From Streptomyces sp. NBC_00239 (GTDB lineage Bacteria; Actinomycetota; Actinomycetes; Streptomycetales; Streptomycetaceae), in contig NZ_CP108095.1 of assembly GCF_036194065.1 (NCBI RefSeq), forward strand, positions 7,936,001 through 8,000,000: a DNA stretch of 64,000 nucleotides, in the 5' to 3' direction. The notes below the pieces were generated by a model, which searched no databases, was not told the origin of the DNA, and was given only the letters and a program-made list of their open reading frames with translations. Positions 1-8,479 of this stretch are shown one piece after another. The position numbers and the translations under genes were made by a program. Each line of letters begins with the position of its first letter. Within the stretch, counting starts at the first letter, position 1.

Positions 1-956
1 GTGAAGAGCAGGACCGCGACGACCGCGACCGCCCCGGTCGCCCAGCTGCCGCTCAGCCCGGCCACGGCCAGCGCGGCGCACGCCGCCACGCTCACCAGAC
101 CGGCCCTGCGGGCCGCCCGTACCGAACCGTCCAGCGTGTCCGCGCCCTTGGCAGCCGCGACCTGGCACAGCACGACCAGGACGGTGTTGACCGCGAGGAT
201 CAGGGGCACGACACCGCGCGGCAGATCGGTGTTCTCCACGATCCACAGGGGGATGCCGACGAGGAGCACGGCGCTGTGCAGGGCCAGCAGACTGGACGCG
301 GCGATCACGCTGAGGAACGGCCGGTCCCGGAGCACCTTGAAGCGTCCGCCGCCGGCGTTCGGCCGCGCCTGGGAGGCAGGCAGCCGCAGCACGAGGGCGG
401 CCGCGAGCAGGAACGTCAGTCCGTTGCCCAGGGGCAGTACCTCCAGCCAGCCGCCGCCCAGCCCGATCAGCCCGGCCGCCGCCAGCGCACCGCCGGAGAA
501 GCCGACGTTGAAGAGGGAACGCAGGGCCGCCCGGGCGGTGACCCGCTCGGCCTCCGGCACCAAGTCCATGATCAGCGCGCCGAAGGCGGGACCGCAGCCG
601 AACTCCAGCGCCCCGACCGCGATCACCACCGGGTAGAACGTCCACGCCGAGCCCACCAGCGGGTACAGCGCGTACAGGCCGGCCAGCACGGTCAGCAGCA
701 CGCCCAGCATCTGCCGGGCCCCGAACCGGTCGGCCACCCGCCCCAGGAGGATGCTGGACACGAACCCGCTGAGGCCGGCCAGTGACAGGCCCAGACCCAC
801 CACGACCACGGGCAGTTCCGCGACCACGACGAAGTAGACGGCCGAACCGGCCATGAAGAGGCCGCTGCCCAGGCTGTCCACGAAGTGCAGTGCGCCCAGG
901 GTGCGGGCGGGGCCCCGCAGCGAGGAGAAGTTGCTCTGGATGAAGGATCTCAGCAC
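1..956 (-). CDS. MFS transporter (partial, cut by window edge)
   Basis: About 318 N-terminal residues are visible; the C-terminus lies outside the window. Reading down from GTG 956, the protein has alternating hydrophobic segments, and a GRVADRFGARQ sequence sits between the second and third helices, matching the major-facilitator loop 2-3 signature (GxLaDrfGrR). It is a multi-pass inner-membrane transporter. It lies 86 bp downstream of the M16 peptidase pair on the same strand with no clear terminator between them, so it is probably the last gene of the RiPP-like operon and a candidate exporter for its product. No strong ribosome site precedes GTG 956, so the exact start is uncertain. Export of the peptide is inferred from position only. 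Confidence 0.75.
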   Translation of the reverse strand, partial: MLRSFIQSNFSSLRGPARTLGALHFVDSLGSGLFMAGSAVYFVVVAELPVVVVGLGLSLAGLSGFVSSILLGRVADRFGARQMLGVLLTVLAGLYALYPLVGSAWTFYPVVIAVGALEFGCGPAFGALIMDLVPEAERVTARAALRSLFNVGFSGGALAAAGLIGLGGGWLEVLPLGNGLTFLLAAALVLRLPASQARPNAGGGRFKVLRDRPFLSVIAASSLLALHSAVLLVGIPLWIVENTDLPRGVVPLILAVNTVLVVLCQVAAAKGADTLDGSVRAARRAGLVSVAACAALAVAGLSGSWATGAVAVVAVLLF

Positions 957-1042
957 GGACGTTCCGATCGTCGGGTGCGGTCAGGGGGGAGGGGAGGGAC
1001 GGGCCGGCGGTCAGGGGCGGGCAGTGAGGCGGGCCAGGCGGG

Positions 1043-2320
1043 TCAGGGGCGTACGGGCGGGAGGCCGTCCGGCGCGCCGGGCGTCACCACGACTCCCGTC
1101 AGGCCGGGCTCCTGGAGGTACGTACGGGCCGCGCGCGCGACGTCGGCGGGGGAGAGGGCGCGTACCCGGGGCTCGTAGCCGCCCAGCCACCGCGCCGGCA
1201 GGCCGCTCGCCAGGGTCCCGGCGAACACCGAGGCCAGCCCCGAACGCGACGAGCAGGACATCGCCATCGAGCCCACCGCGAAGTTCTGCGCACTGAGCAG
1301 CTCCCGCGGCGCGAACGCCCCGGCGGCCAGCCGCTCCAGCTCCTCGTCGATCAGTACGAGGGCCCGCGCGGCGCCGTCGGTGCGGACATCGGCCTCCAGC
1401 GTGAAGGCAGCCGTGCTGCCCAACGGGTCGAGCACCGCGCGCGGCGCGTACGAGAGCCCCTCGCGCTCGCGCAGCACCAGCGTCAGCCGGCTGCCGAACC
1501 AGCCGCCGAGCATCAGCACGGCCAGCTGCAGCGCCGGATAGTCCGCGTGCGTACGGCCCGGCACCTGTCCGCCCAGCCGGATCAGCGCCTGCGGGGCGCC
1601 CGGGGCGAGCACGGTCGCCGCGCCGCCGCCCGGCCGATCCGCCGGCGGGTACGCCGTGCGCGGCGCGCGGGCGGACGGCCGCGGCAGCAACGGGGCGGCC
1701 GCCGCGAGGAGTTCCTCCACGGGGCCGCGGCCCACGACCACGCCGCGCCGGGCCGACGCCGGGGCACTGCCCAGCAGCGCCGCCAGCCGCTCGCCCGTCA
1801 CCTCTCCCGCGTCCGCCGCGGTGGCGGTACGGCCGTAGGGGTGGGTCCCGTACACGGCGGAGAGGAAGCCGGTCCGGGCGACGACCGCCGGCAGGGCCGC
1901 GGTCGCGGCGGCCCGGTCCCGTACGGTGCCCGCGGCCCGCGCCACGCGCTCGTCCCCGAAGAGGTCCGGTGCCTCCAGCGCGGCGCCGACCGACGTGCAC
2001 ACCTCCGCCAGGTCGCCCGCGAAGGCGCGGACCGAGACGACGAGCCGGTCCGGCCGGGCCTCGGCCCGTACGACGGCGAGCCGGCCGACGGCCTCTCCCA
2101 GGACGCCCTTCAACACGTCGGCGGCCACGTCCACCTCGGTCGCGTGGGCCGGTCCGGCCGGGGTCAGCGGGACCACCAGCCGGGCCTCGGCCAGGTCCCC
2201 GGCGCCGGCCCGGTCGATCCCGACGAGGGTGCCGCCCTCCAGGACCGACTCCCGGACGGCGGGCGGGGTGAAGTGCGGGGACGGGACCGGCAGCGGGCCG
2301 GCGGGCGCTGACGTCGTCAT
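1043..2320 (-). CDS. M16 family metallopeptidase, non-catalytic subunit
   Basis: 425 residues with the two-lobed M16 (pitrilysin/PqqF-like) pattern, including the second-lobe sequence REREGLSYAPRAVLDPLGSTAAF, here read in pieces around residues 280-305. It has no HxxEH zinc motif, as is usual for the partner subunit of heterodimeric M16 proteases, where one chain holds zinc and the other supplies the R/Y substrate-binding region. Its ATG overlaps the stop of the catalytic subunit by 4 bp (ATGA, 2317-2320), so the two are translationally coupled and probably form a heterodimer. In RiPP pathways M16 pairs remove leader peptides or trim products (for example around PQQ and some lantibiotic-like systems). 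That role here is inferred from context. Confidence 0.85.
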   Translation of the reverse strand: MTTSAPAGPLPVPSPHFTPPAVRESVLEGGTLVGIDRAGAGDLAEARLVVPLTPAGPAHATEVDVAADVLKGVLGEAVGRLAVVRAEARPDRLVVSVRAFAGDLAEVCTSVGAALEAPDLFGDERVARAAGTVRDRAAATAALPAVVARTGFLSAVYGTHPYGRTATAADAGEVTGERLAALLGSAPASARRGVVVGRGPVEELLAAAAPLLPRPSARAPRTAYPPADRPGGGAATVLAPGAPQALIRLGGQVPGRTHADYPALQLAVLMLGGWFGSRLTLVLREREGLSYAPRAVLDPLGSTAAFTLEADVRTDGAARALVLIDEELERLAAGAFAPRELLSAQNFAVGSMAMSCSSRSGLASVFAGTLASGLPARWLGGYEPRVRALSPADVARAARTYLQEPGLTGVVVTPGAPDGLPPVRP

Positions 2321-3702
2321 GCGAGGGCTCCTGAGGCCGCGGGCGCCTTCGCGGACGCGGCAGTCGTGACGGTGACGGGTACCGAAGGGGCCGTCGGGGC
2401 GGCCTCGGGCAGGCTGGTGATCCGGGCCGCGGGCGCGCTCGCGTAGACGCCGGCCAGGCGCGCCACGTCGGCGTCCGTGACGGCGTCGATCGCCGCCGGC
2501 AGGGCGGCCAGGTGGCCGGGGTCGCCGTGCACCGCCGCGCCGACGCCGAGCCAGGACGCCTGCCCGGCCACCGAGTCCAGCTCGGCGTGCAGGTGCAGCG
2601 CCAGCTGCCGGCGCAGCACCGACAGCGGCTCGGCCACCGGCAGCGAGCCGTCGGCGATCCGCGTGAGCACCGCGCGCAGGCAGGTCTCGGCCGCCTCCGG
2701 CGAAGCCCCGGGCGGATGCGGGAACTCCACGGCGAACAGCGAGGCTCGGGCCACGTCGAACGGGTTGCCCGTCCGGTCGACCCGGGTCCGGAAGGCGCCC
2801 CACGGCCGGGCGTCCGCCGGATGGCAGCCGCAGTCCGCGCCGACCGCCTCCAGCAGCTCGCTCAGCAGCACGGTGGCCAGGTGGTCGGCGGGCGCGGCCG
2901 CCGGATCCGGCACCCGGAAGCCGAGTACCGTACGGCCGCCCGGCGCGATCCGCTCCTGACGCAGGGTGTACCGGGGCGCGCTGAGCGGCGCCTCGGCGGC
3001 CGGCTCGCGCTGCCAGGTCTCCCGGGCGGGGATCGTCCCCAGCAGCCGCTCCACCAGTTCCAGCGCCCGCGCCGGTTCGAAGTCGCCGACCAGCACGAGG
3101 TGGATGTTGCCGGGGGCGTACGAACGCTCGAAGAACGTGCGCAGCTCCGCCGGGCCCAGCGACCCCAGCGCGTCGATGTCGCCGTAGCCGTTGTGCCGGT
3201 TCTCCCACGTGTCGTGCAGCAGCGCCGGCAGGTCGAACAGGACCAGGCCGCCGTGCGGGCGCTGGAGCACGTTGCGGCGTATCTCTGCCTGGACGACGGC
3301 GATCTGGGCGCGGATGTGGTCCGCGCCCAGGTCCGGCTCGGCCAGCCGGTCCCGCTCGATGCGCAGCCCCAGCTCCAGGCCGTCGGCGGGCAGGATCTGC
3401 GTGTACTGCGTGTGGTCGGCGGAGGTACGGGCGTTCATCGTGCCGCCCATGGCCGCCACCGCGTCGGTCAGCGGACCGGTGCCGGACGATCCCTGCGCCA
3501 GCACGTGCTCCAGCAGATGGGCCGCGCCCGCCACGGGCTCGTTGCGGAAGCCGGTGCCCACGTGCAGGCAGCTGGCCACCACCTGGGTGCCGGGCAGGGG
3601 CTGGAGCAGCACCCGCAGTCCGTTGGCCAGGGTCACATCCGTCAGCCCGTCCGCCGGCCGGTCCGCCGGCCCGTGCGTGACTGTGTCGGTCAGTCCGTCC
3701 AT
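2317..3702 (-). CDS. M16 family zinc metallopeptidase, catalytic subunit
   Basis: 461 residues. The inverted zinc motif is complete: H62-L-L-E65-H66 (HxxEH), preceded by the family-typical GTGFRNEP and followed about 75 residues later by the region that supplies the third (Glu) ligand, near QAEIRRN. It is half the size of pitrilysin, matching the two-subunit bacterial/mitochondrial-processing-peptidase type, and is followed at once by the catalytically silent partner. The start ATG at 3702 lies 13 bp inside the preceding GNAT gene, so expression is operonic. The most likely role is leader-peptide removal or trimming of the modified peptide made by this operon. Housekeeping peptide turnover is the alternative. 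Confidence 0.88.
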   Translation of the reverse strand: MDGLTDTVTHGPADRPADGLTDVTLANGLRVLLQPLPGTQVVASCLHVGTGFRNEPVAGAAHLLEHVLAQGSSGTGPLTDAVAAMGGTMNARTSADHTQYTQILPADGLELGLRIERDRLAEPDLGADHIRAQIAVVQAEIRRNVLQRPHGGLVLFDLPALLHDTWENRHNGYGDIDALGSLGPAELRTFFERSYAPGNIHLVLVGDFEPARALELVERLLGTIPARETWQREPAAEAPLSAPRYTLRQERIAPGGRTVLGFRVPDPAAAPADHLATVLLSELLEAVGADCGCHPADARPWGAFRTRVDRTGNPFDVARASLFAVEFPHPPGASPEAAETCLRAVLTRIADGSLPVAEPLSVLRRQLALHLHAELDSVAGQASWLGVGAAVHGDPGHLAALPAAIDAVTDADVARLAGVYASAPAARITSLPEAAPTAPSVPVTVTTAASAKAPAASGALA

Positions 3703-4256
3703 GTCTCCTCCTCGTCGGGCGCGGACGGGTCCCGCAGCGGCGCGTCACCGCGCAGCGCGGAGTACAGCACTTGGTCGTGCCAGCGGCCGCCGCGCCACTG
3801 CGCGTGCCGCAGCACCCCCTCGCGGGTGAACCCGGCCTTTTCGAGGGCCCGCTGCTCGGCGGTGTTGCGCGGATCGGTCCAGGCCTGCACCCGCTCGACG
3901 CGCGTGTGCTCGAACAGGTAGCGCACCAGGAGCCGCTGCGCCTCGGTGCCCAGACCCCGGCCCCGCGCCTGCGGCACGAGGCCGATGGCCACCGTCCAGC
4001 AGAACGACGTGTCGGGGCGGCCCCACGTGGACTTGAACCACTCGACGCGGCCCACCGCCCGCCCGTCGGCGACGACGGTCAGTACGCCGCCGTCCGGGCC
4101 CAGCAGCCCGTCCTCGGCGAACCGCCGCCGGGTCCGCAGGGCGGCAGTGAACCCGAACCACTGGTAGGGGCCCGTTCCCTCCTCAGTGGCGAACGCGCTC
4201 TCGAAAAGGTCGAGATCGGCGGAGGTGACGGGGCGCAGGGACACGACACCGGTCAT
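3690..4256 (-). CDS. GNAT family N-acetyltransferase (RimJ/RimL-like)
   Basis: 188 residues covering one acetyltransferase_3 domain. The acetyl-CoA binding motif A is visible as VPQARGRGLGTEAQRLL (Q/RxxGxG/A, about residues 100-116), followed by the RimL-like NTAEQRALEKAGFTREGV segment. The N-terminus begins SLRPVTSADL, a normal RimJ/L start. It overlaps the AAC(3)-type gene upstream by 4 bp (ATGA) and the M16 gene downstream by 13 bp. RimJ/L enzymes acetylate N-terminal amines of proteins and are often used for peptide N-acetylation or self-resistance. In this operon it could cap a newly exposed peptide N-terminus, but the substrate cannot be read from the sequence. Confidence 0.85.
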   Translation of the reverse strand: MTGVVSLRPVTSADLDLFESAFATEEGTGPYQWFGFTAALRTRRRFAEDGLLGPDGGVLTVVADGRAVGRVEWFKSTWGRPDTSFCWTVAIGLVPQARGRGLGTEAQRLLVRYLFEHTRVERVQAWTDPRNTAEQRALEKAGFTREGVLRHAQWRGGRWHDQVLYSALRGDAPLRDPSAPDEEETWTD

Positions 4257-5191
4257 GTGGCAGGTACTCCCAGAGGTGGTAGGGGCAAGGGCCCGTCGGC
4301 TTCGGCGACTTCGCGCCAGCCGGGAGGGGCCACGCCCCGCCGCAGGTCGCGGTGGCCGGGCAGCCAGCCGGCGGCGAACTCCACGAGCGGGCGGAGCTTC
4401 ACCGCCCGGCAGTCCGCACCGCCCACGCGGGTACGGGACAGCGGGCCGCCGGACGCCTCGTACGACGCGCCCAGCGCATCGAAGTCACCCTCCCATACGA
4501 GCAGTTCGGGCACCTCGCGCCACCGGGTCCCGGCACCTCCCGGACCAGTGCCTTCCGGCCCTTTGCCTTCTGGACCGCTGCCTTCCGGTCCGGCGCCGGG
4601 CAGTGCCCACAGGCCGGCCCGTCGGCCCGGGTAGGGGGTCGTGTACTCGGCCAGATGCAGCGCCGTGCACTTGTTCCACTCGGTGCCCAGCATCAGGACC
4701 GTGGCGTCGAGCCGCCACAGCTCGCCCAGCGGACTCTGCGAGGAGAGCCGGTAGGCGTCGGGATGCGACCGTACGATCTCCTGCGCGCGCGGCCCCTCGG
4801 CCACGAACGACACGTGCGGGTGGCGCGAACGCACGCTGCCCGGCACGGCCCGGAGCAGTTCCGGCAGCACGCCCATGGTGCGCGCCACGGGGGTGCGCTC
4901 CGGGTCGAACAGCGGCATGTCCGCCGCCACCGCGGACGGGTCCGGCTGGACCAGGTCGGGCGAACGCCAGGTGCCCGGATGGCACAGCTGGGGGGTGAAC
5001 GCCGGCATGACCAGGGTGCCGTCGGCGCCGACGGCCTCGCGCAGCGCCTCGTACACGCTCTGCGCGCCGCCCGGCACGAAGCCGAAGCTGCGCAGCGACG
5101 AGTGGACGACGACCACCTCGCCCCGGCCGACGCCGAGCGCGGCCAGCCCGTCGGCGATCCGGCCGCGGGTGACGACCTCACGCGGGGACAC
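4253..5191 (-). CDS. AAC(3)-type N-acetyltransferase family protein
   Basis: 312 residues with the aminoglycoside 3-N-acetyltransferase signatures in order: VVHSSLRSFGFVPGG near residue 30 (usual HSSLxxxGxVxGG), HPHVSFVAEGPRAQEIV, SSQSPLGELWRLDATVLMLG, and the CTALHLAE catalytic His/Glu region near residue 180. The conserved core is intact, so it is probably an active acetyl-CoA-dependent enzyme. Many actinobacterial members do not confer aminoglycoside resistance and act on other amines. Just after the HLAE region there is a low-complexity insert of five-residue Gly-Pro-Glu-Gly-type repeats. GTG 5191 overlaps the S9 peptidase end by 14 bp and the stop overlaps the GNAT start by 4 bp, so it belongs to the same operon. 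A modifying or self-protection role is inferred. Confidence 0.85.
   Translation of the reverse strand: MSPREVVTRGRIADGLAALGVGRGEVVVVHSSLRSFGFVPGGAQSVYEALREAVGADGTLVMPAFTPQLCHPGTWRSPDLVQPDPSAVAADMPLFDPERTPVARTMGVLPELLRAVPGSVRSRHPHVSFVAEGPRAQEIVRSHPDAYRLSSQSPLGELWRLDATVLMLGTEWNKCTALHLAEYTTPYPGRRAGLWALPGAGPEGSGPEGKGPEGTGPGGAGTRWREVPELLVWEGDFDALGASYEASGGPLSRTRVGGADCRAVKLRPLVEFAAGWLPGHRDLRRGVAPPGWREVAEADGPLPLPPLGVPAT
4542..4595. repeat. 15-bp in-frame tandem repeat within the AAC(3)-type gene
   Basis: Three full copies and one partial copy of a 15-bp unit (GG-N3-N4-GCCTTCC type on the plus strand) begin at 4542, 4557, 4572 and 4587. On the coding strand they give the residue pattern GPEGS/GPEGK/GPEGT/GPGGA. 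The insert keeps the frame and probably forms a flexible surface loop. Copy-number variation between strains would be expected. Confidence 0.8.
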
Positions 5192-7175
5192 GGAGACCCG
5201 CCTCCCCCGTCGCGGGCCCGGCGGTGTGCTGCGCCGCCTCGCCCGGGCGTTCCTGCGGGGAGCCGTCCACGGCCCCGCCCGCGAGTTCGTCCTCGCAGGC
5301 CGTCAGCACCCACCGGTACCAGGCCCGGATGTTGCGCGGCCGGCTCAGCGGATGCGCTTCCGTGCGGAAGAACGCCACCTCGGAGCGGATGCCCTGGCGC
5401 GACAGCGACCGGTGCGCGCGCAGCGTCTCGGTCGGCGGCACCAGGCCGTCGTGCATGCCGTGCGAGAGCAGCACCCGAGTGCCGTCGGGCACGGGACGCC
5501 CGGGCAGGCTGTTCGCCCGGTACCGCTCGCGGTCCCCGGTCGGGTCGCCGTACTCGCGCAGCCACTGCCAGCCCACGTCGCTGGTCTCGGCCACCTGGGC
5601 GAGGTCCAGCGGCGCGGCGTGCGCGACGACCAGCCGCGGCCGCAGCCGCTCGGCGGTGTTCAGCGACAGGTAGCCGCCGAAGCTGCCGCCCATCAGGGCC
5701 AGCGGCACGTCCTGAAGGCCGGCTTCGGCCCGCAGCAGTTCCACCTGACGGGTCGCCACGGCCGCGATGCCCGCCCGCCAGTTGCGCCAGCCGCCGGCCA
5801 CCGCCGGCACGTACCCCAGCGACATCGGGGGCTCGATCAGGGCGACCGCGTAGCCGCAGGCCACGAACGGCCACGGATTCCAGCGCCAGGACCACTGCGT
5901 CCAGCTCTGGAACGGACCGCCGTGGAAGAACACGACGAGACCGCGCACCGGGCCCCGGGCCGGCCGGCACAGCCAGGCGGCCAGCGGACCGCTCGCCCCC
6001 GGCACCTCCTGCGGGTGGTACGAGAGCGTCCCCGGCAGCTCGGGCCGGTCGCTGGACTCGACCCGCTCGGCCGTTCCCGAGCGCAGGGCGACGACGTCGA
6101 GCACCGGGGGAGCGTCGAGCGCCGACCCCAGCACGGCGGCCCGGCCGCCCGCGACCCGAACGCTCGCCACCGATCCGGTCACGGGCACGTCGCTCCACAC
6201 GCCGTCCTCGTGGACGTACAGCCGGCGCCGCGGACCGTCCTCGGCGGTGCACACGAGCCGGCCCGGGCCGTCCCAGCCGACCGGGCGCTGCCAGGTGCCG
6301 GCGGGGGCGTCGAGGACGGTCAGCTCCGCGGAGTCCGCGCGCACCACGCAGGCGGACTGCACCGGGGGCGCGTCCGCCGACGGCACGGACGTGCCCAGGT
6401 AGGCGACCTGGCCGCGGTCCGGGTCCGGGACGGGGTAGCAGAGGTCGATGCCGTCGAAGAGCAGTTCGCGCAGCGCGCCGCCGTCGTCGGCGGACACCTC
6501 CAGCAGTCCGAACCGGCGGGTGCCGTCGGGACGGTGGTGGGCCACGCCCAGCAGCAGCGTGTCCGGGCCCGACCAGGCGGCCTCGCCGGTGAGCACGGCG
6601 CCCGCGGGCACGGAGACCGGCAGCTCGCGTCCGTCGTCGGGGTCCGCGCCGTCGCCGGACACGAACATGATCCGCCAGTCGCCCTCGGGCCGGCGCACCG
6701 TGCCCAGGCCCGCCCCGGGCCCCGTGGCCCACACCGCGTCCGAGCCGCGCAGCAGCCCCTCCGGGTGCGAGCCGGGCGATGCCTCGGTGCGGACCGTGCA
6801 CAGGACGGTGCCGGAGCCGGGCCGCACCGCCATGGCGGCGACCTCCCCGGCGATCTGGCGCAACACCCGCTCCGGGCCGCCGTCGGCGGACCGGAACGCG
6901 AGGGCCTGATGGCCACCCTGGAGCACGTAGAGGAATCCGCCCGGGACGGCGACCGCCTCGATCGCCCTGGGCGCGGACCAGGTGGCCTGCCAGCCGTCGG
7001 CGGCGTCGCGGCGGTACCCGATCAGGGTGGGGACGGTGGCACCGAGGCCGTTCGGCACGTCGGCGCGCAGCACGAGCACGCCGTCGGCGAAGGCGGCGAC
7101 CGCCTTCGGCCGCGGCTGGGCGGCCAGCGCGTCGACGAGCGCCTCGGCGCGCTCCGGGTAGGTCGTGGTGGACAT
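5178..7175 (-). CDS. S9 family prolyl oligopeptidase-type serine peptidase
   Basis: 665 residues: an N-terminal beta-propeller (about 1-400), then an alpha/beta-hydrolase peptidase domain. The triad is visible: nucleophile Ser498 in GGSFGGY (GxSxGG), Asp576 in GMHDGLVPP and His608 in TEAHPLSRPRN, with spacing normal for S9 (oligopeptidase/acylaminoacyl peptidase) enzymes. The propeller normally restricts access to short peptides, so the expected substrate is an oligopeptide. There is no signal peptide, so it is cytoplasmic. ATG 7175 shares one base with the TfuA stop (TGATG), showing translational coupling to the YcaO/TfuA pair. It may trim or mature the modified peptide; which bond is cut is unknown. 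Confidence 0.9.
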   Translation of the reverse strand: MSTTTYPERAEALVDALAAQPRPKAVAAFADGVLVLRADVPNGLGATVPTLIGYRRDAADGWQATWSAPRAIEAVAVPGGFLYVLQGGHQALAFRSADGGPERVLRQIAGEVAAMAVRPGSGTVLCTVRTEASPGSHPEGLLRGSDAVWATGPGAGLGTVRRPEGDWRIMFVSGDGADPDDGRELPVSVPAGAVLTGEAAWSGPDTLLLGVAHHRPDGTRRFGLLEVSADDGGALRELLFDGIDLCYPVPDPDRGQVAYLGTSVPSADAPPVQSACVVRADSAELTVLDAPAGTWQRPVGWDGPGRLVCTAEDGPRRRLYVHEDGVWSDVPVTGSVASVRVAGGRAAVLGSALDAPPVLDVVALRSGTAERVESSDRPELPGTLSYHPQEVPGASGPLAAWLCRPARGPVRGLVVFFHGGPFQSWTQWSWRWNPWPFVACGYAVALIEPPMSLGYVPAVAGGWRNWRAGIAAVATRQVELLRAEAGLQDVPLALMGGSFGGYLSLNTAERLRPRLVVAHAAPLDLAQVAETSDVGWQWLREYGDPTGDRERYRANSLPGRPVPDGTRVLLSHGMHDGLVPPTETLRAHRSLSRQGIRSEVAFFRTEAHPLSRPRNIRAWYRWVLTACEDELAGGAVDGSPQERPGEAAQHTAGPATGEAGLRVPA

Positions 7176-8479
7176 CAGGCGGCCGTCCTCTCCGCAAGCC
7201 GGGCGACGAGAGACAGGTCGAAGCCGCCGGCGTACCGGGCGGCCTCCGCCTCGTCGCGGAATCCGCGCTCCAGCGCGCTCAGCCGGTACTCCTGCGGCCC
7301 CCGCGCCTGCCACAACCGGCGCAGCACGGCATGGCACTGGGCTGCGGACACGGGCGGCCGGTCCGCCGGGGCCGCCAGCTTCAGGCACCACTGCTCCAGC
7401 TCGGCGCGGGTCGTGCCGGCCAGGGCCTCGCCGGGCAGGTCCGCGTAGACGAGCCGGCCCGGCCGCAGCCGGAAGGTGCGCGCGAGCAGCCGCTCCTCGC
7501 CGGACCAGGCGCCGGTGTCCGGGGTGGGGACGGCCAGCCGGGCGTCGGGGCGGGTGGCCGGCGCGTAGCCGGCCGCGCCGAGGAGGGCGGCGGCATCCGC
7601 CGTGTGCGGCAGGCCCGTCGTCCGTGCGGCGGTGTGCAGGGCGTAGCGCAGGTGCCGGGCGGGGAAGTCCGCGGCGAAGAGCTGGAGGCAGGCGAGCGCC
7701 GTGCGCTCGGTGACCGCGGACCCCGGGCGCAGCGGGCGCCGCTCGAAGGCCCATTCCGCGCCGTAGGAGCTCTCCCACACCGGCTGCGCGACGTGCGTGT
7801 GCGTACGGTCCTGCGCGTCCGGCGAGGTGTGCGCGTCCGCGAGGGTCTCCGCGTCCAGCGCGGCCAGGGCCGCCAGCGCGTCCTGGGCCTTCACGTCGCC
7901 GTGGGCGTGGATGTGCCCGAGCACCGAGGTCATCGCCGCCCGGCAGTCGCCTGCGTAGTGCAGCAGCGCCTGCTCGGAGCGCTCGGTGAAGTGCAGGTCG
8001 TCGGCGACCCGTTCGACGGCGGCCGCGTCGGCCGGGGACAGCTCGCCGGCCGCCACCAGTCGCGCCGCGGCGTGCCGGACGGCGACCGTCGCCACCGTGA
8101 GGCGGCGCCCTCCGTCGTCCTCGCCGGCGTGCAGCACGCCCACATCGGCGTCCGCGACCAGCTCGCCGGAGCGGGCCGCCGCGTACACGTGGCCCAGGCC
8201 CCGCATGCCGAAGCCCGCCAACTCGGCCGCGCGCAGCGCGCCGAGGCTCGCCGTACCGACGACGTCGACCCCGCGGTCGAGCATCGCCAGGATCTCCTTG
8301 TGCCGGATGGGAGCGAAGTGCTGGTAGACGCCGTCCACCACGAGCACCTGGTCGCCCGCCCGCAGGTCGAGGGCGAACAGGTCGCCGTGCCGGATCGGCG
8401 GCAGGAAGGTGAAACCGGTCCGTGGCCGGTCCGGCGGAGCCAGCGTCGGGCCCACGAAGGCGATGCGGCGGGGTGTCAC
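7175..8479 (-). CDS. tfuA: TfuA-like protein, YcaO partner
   Basis: 434 residues. Residues about 1-150 match the TfuA-like core: RIAFVGPTL at the start, VLVVDGVYQ, then the family signature VVGTASLGALRAAEL(A)GFGMRGLG. The remaining ~280 residues are Ala/Arg-rich and of unclear fold. TfuA proteins work with YcaO enzymes in backbone thioamidation (thioamitides, methyl-coenzyme M reductase) and in trifolitoxin synthesis. Start choice: GTG 8479 has AGGAG seven bases upstream and overlaps the YcaO stop by 4 bp (GTGA), whereas longer in-frame extensions lack a ribosome site. Its presence favours thioamide over azoline formation by the adjacent YcaO, but this is inference. Confidence 0.85.
   Translation of the reverse strand: MTPRRIAFVGPTLAPPDRPRTGFTFLPPIRHGDLFALDLRAGDQVLVVDGVYQHFAPIRHKEILAMLDRGVDVVGTASLGALRAAELAGFGMRGLGHVYAAARSGELVADADVGVLHAGEDDGGRRLTVATVAVRHAAARLVAAGELSPADAAAVERVADDLHFTERSEQALLHYAGDCRAAMTSVLGHIHAHGDVKAQDALAALAALDAETLADAHTSPDAQDRTHTHVAQPVWESSYGAEWAFERRPLRPGSAVTERTALACLQLFAADFPARHLRYALHTAARTTGLPHTADAAALLGAAGYAPATRPDARLAVPTPDTGAWSGEERLLARTFRLRPGRLVYADLPGEALAGTTRAELEQWCLKLAAPADRPPVSAAQCHAVLRRLWQARGPQEYRLSALERGFRDEAEAARYAGGFDLSLVARLAERTAA

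Noticed and set aside
4352..6592. Long plus-strand frames opposite the AAC(3), S9 and TfuA genes
   Set aside because: They are Arg/Pro/Ala-rich shadows without ribosome sites; the minus genes have clear catalytic motifs.
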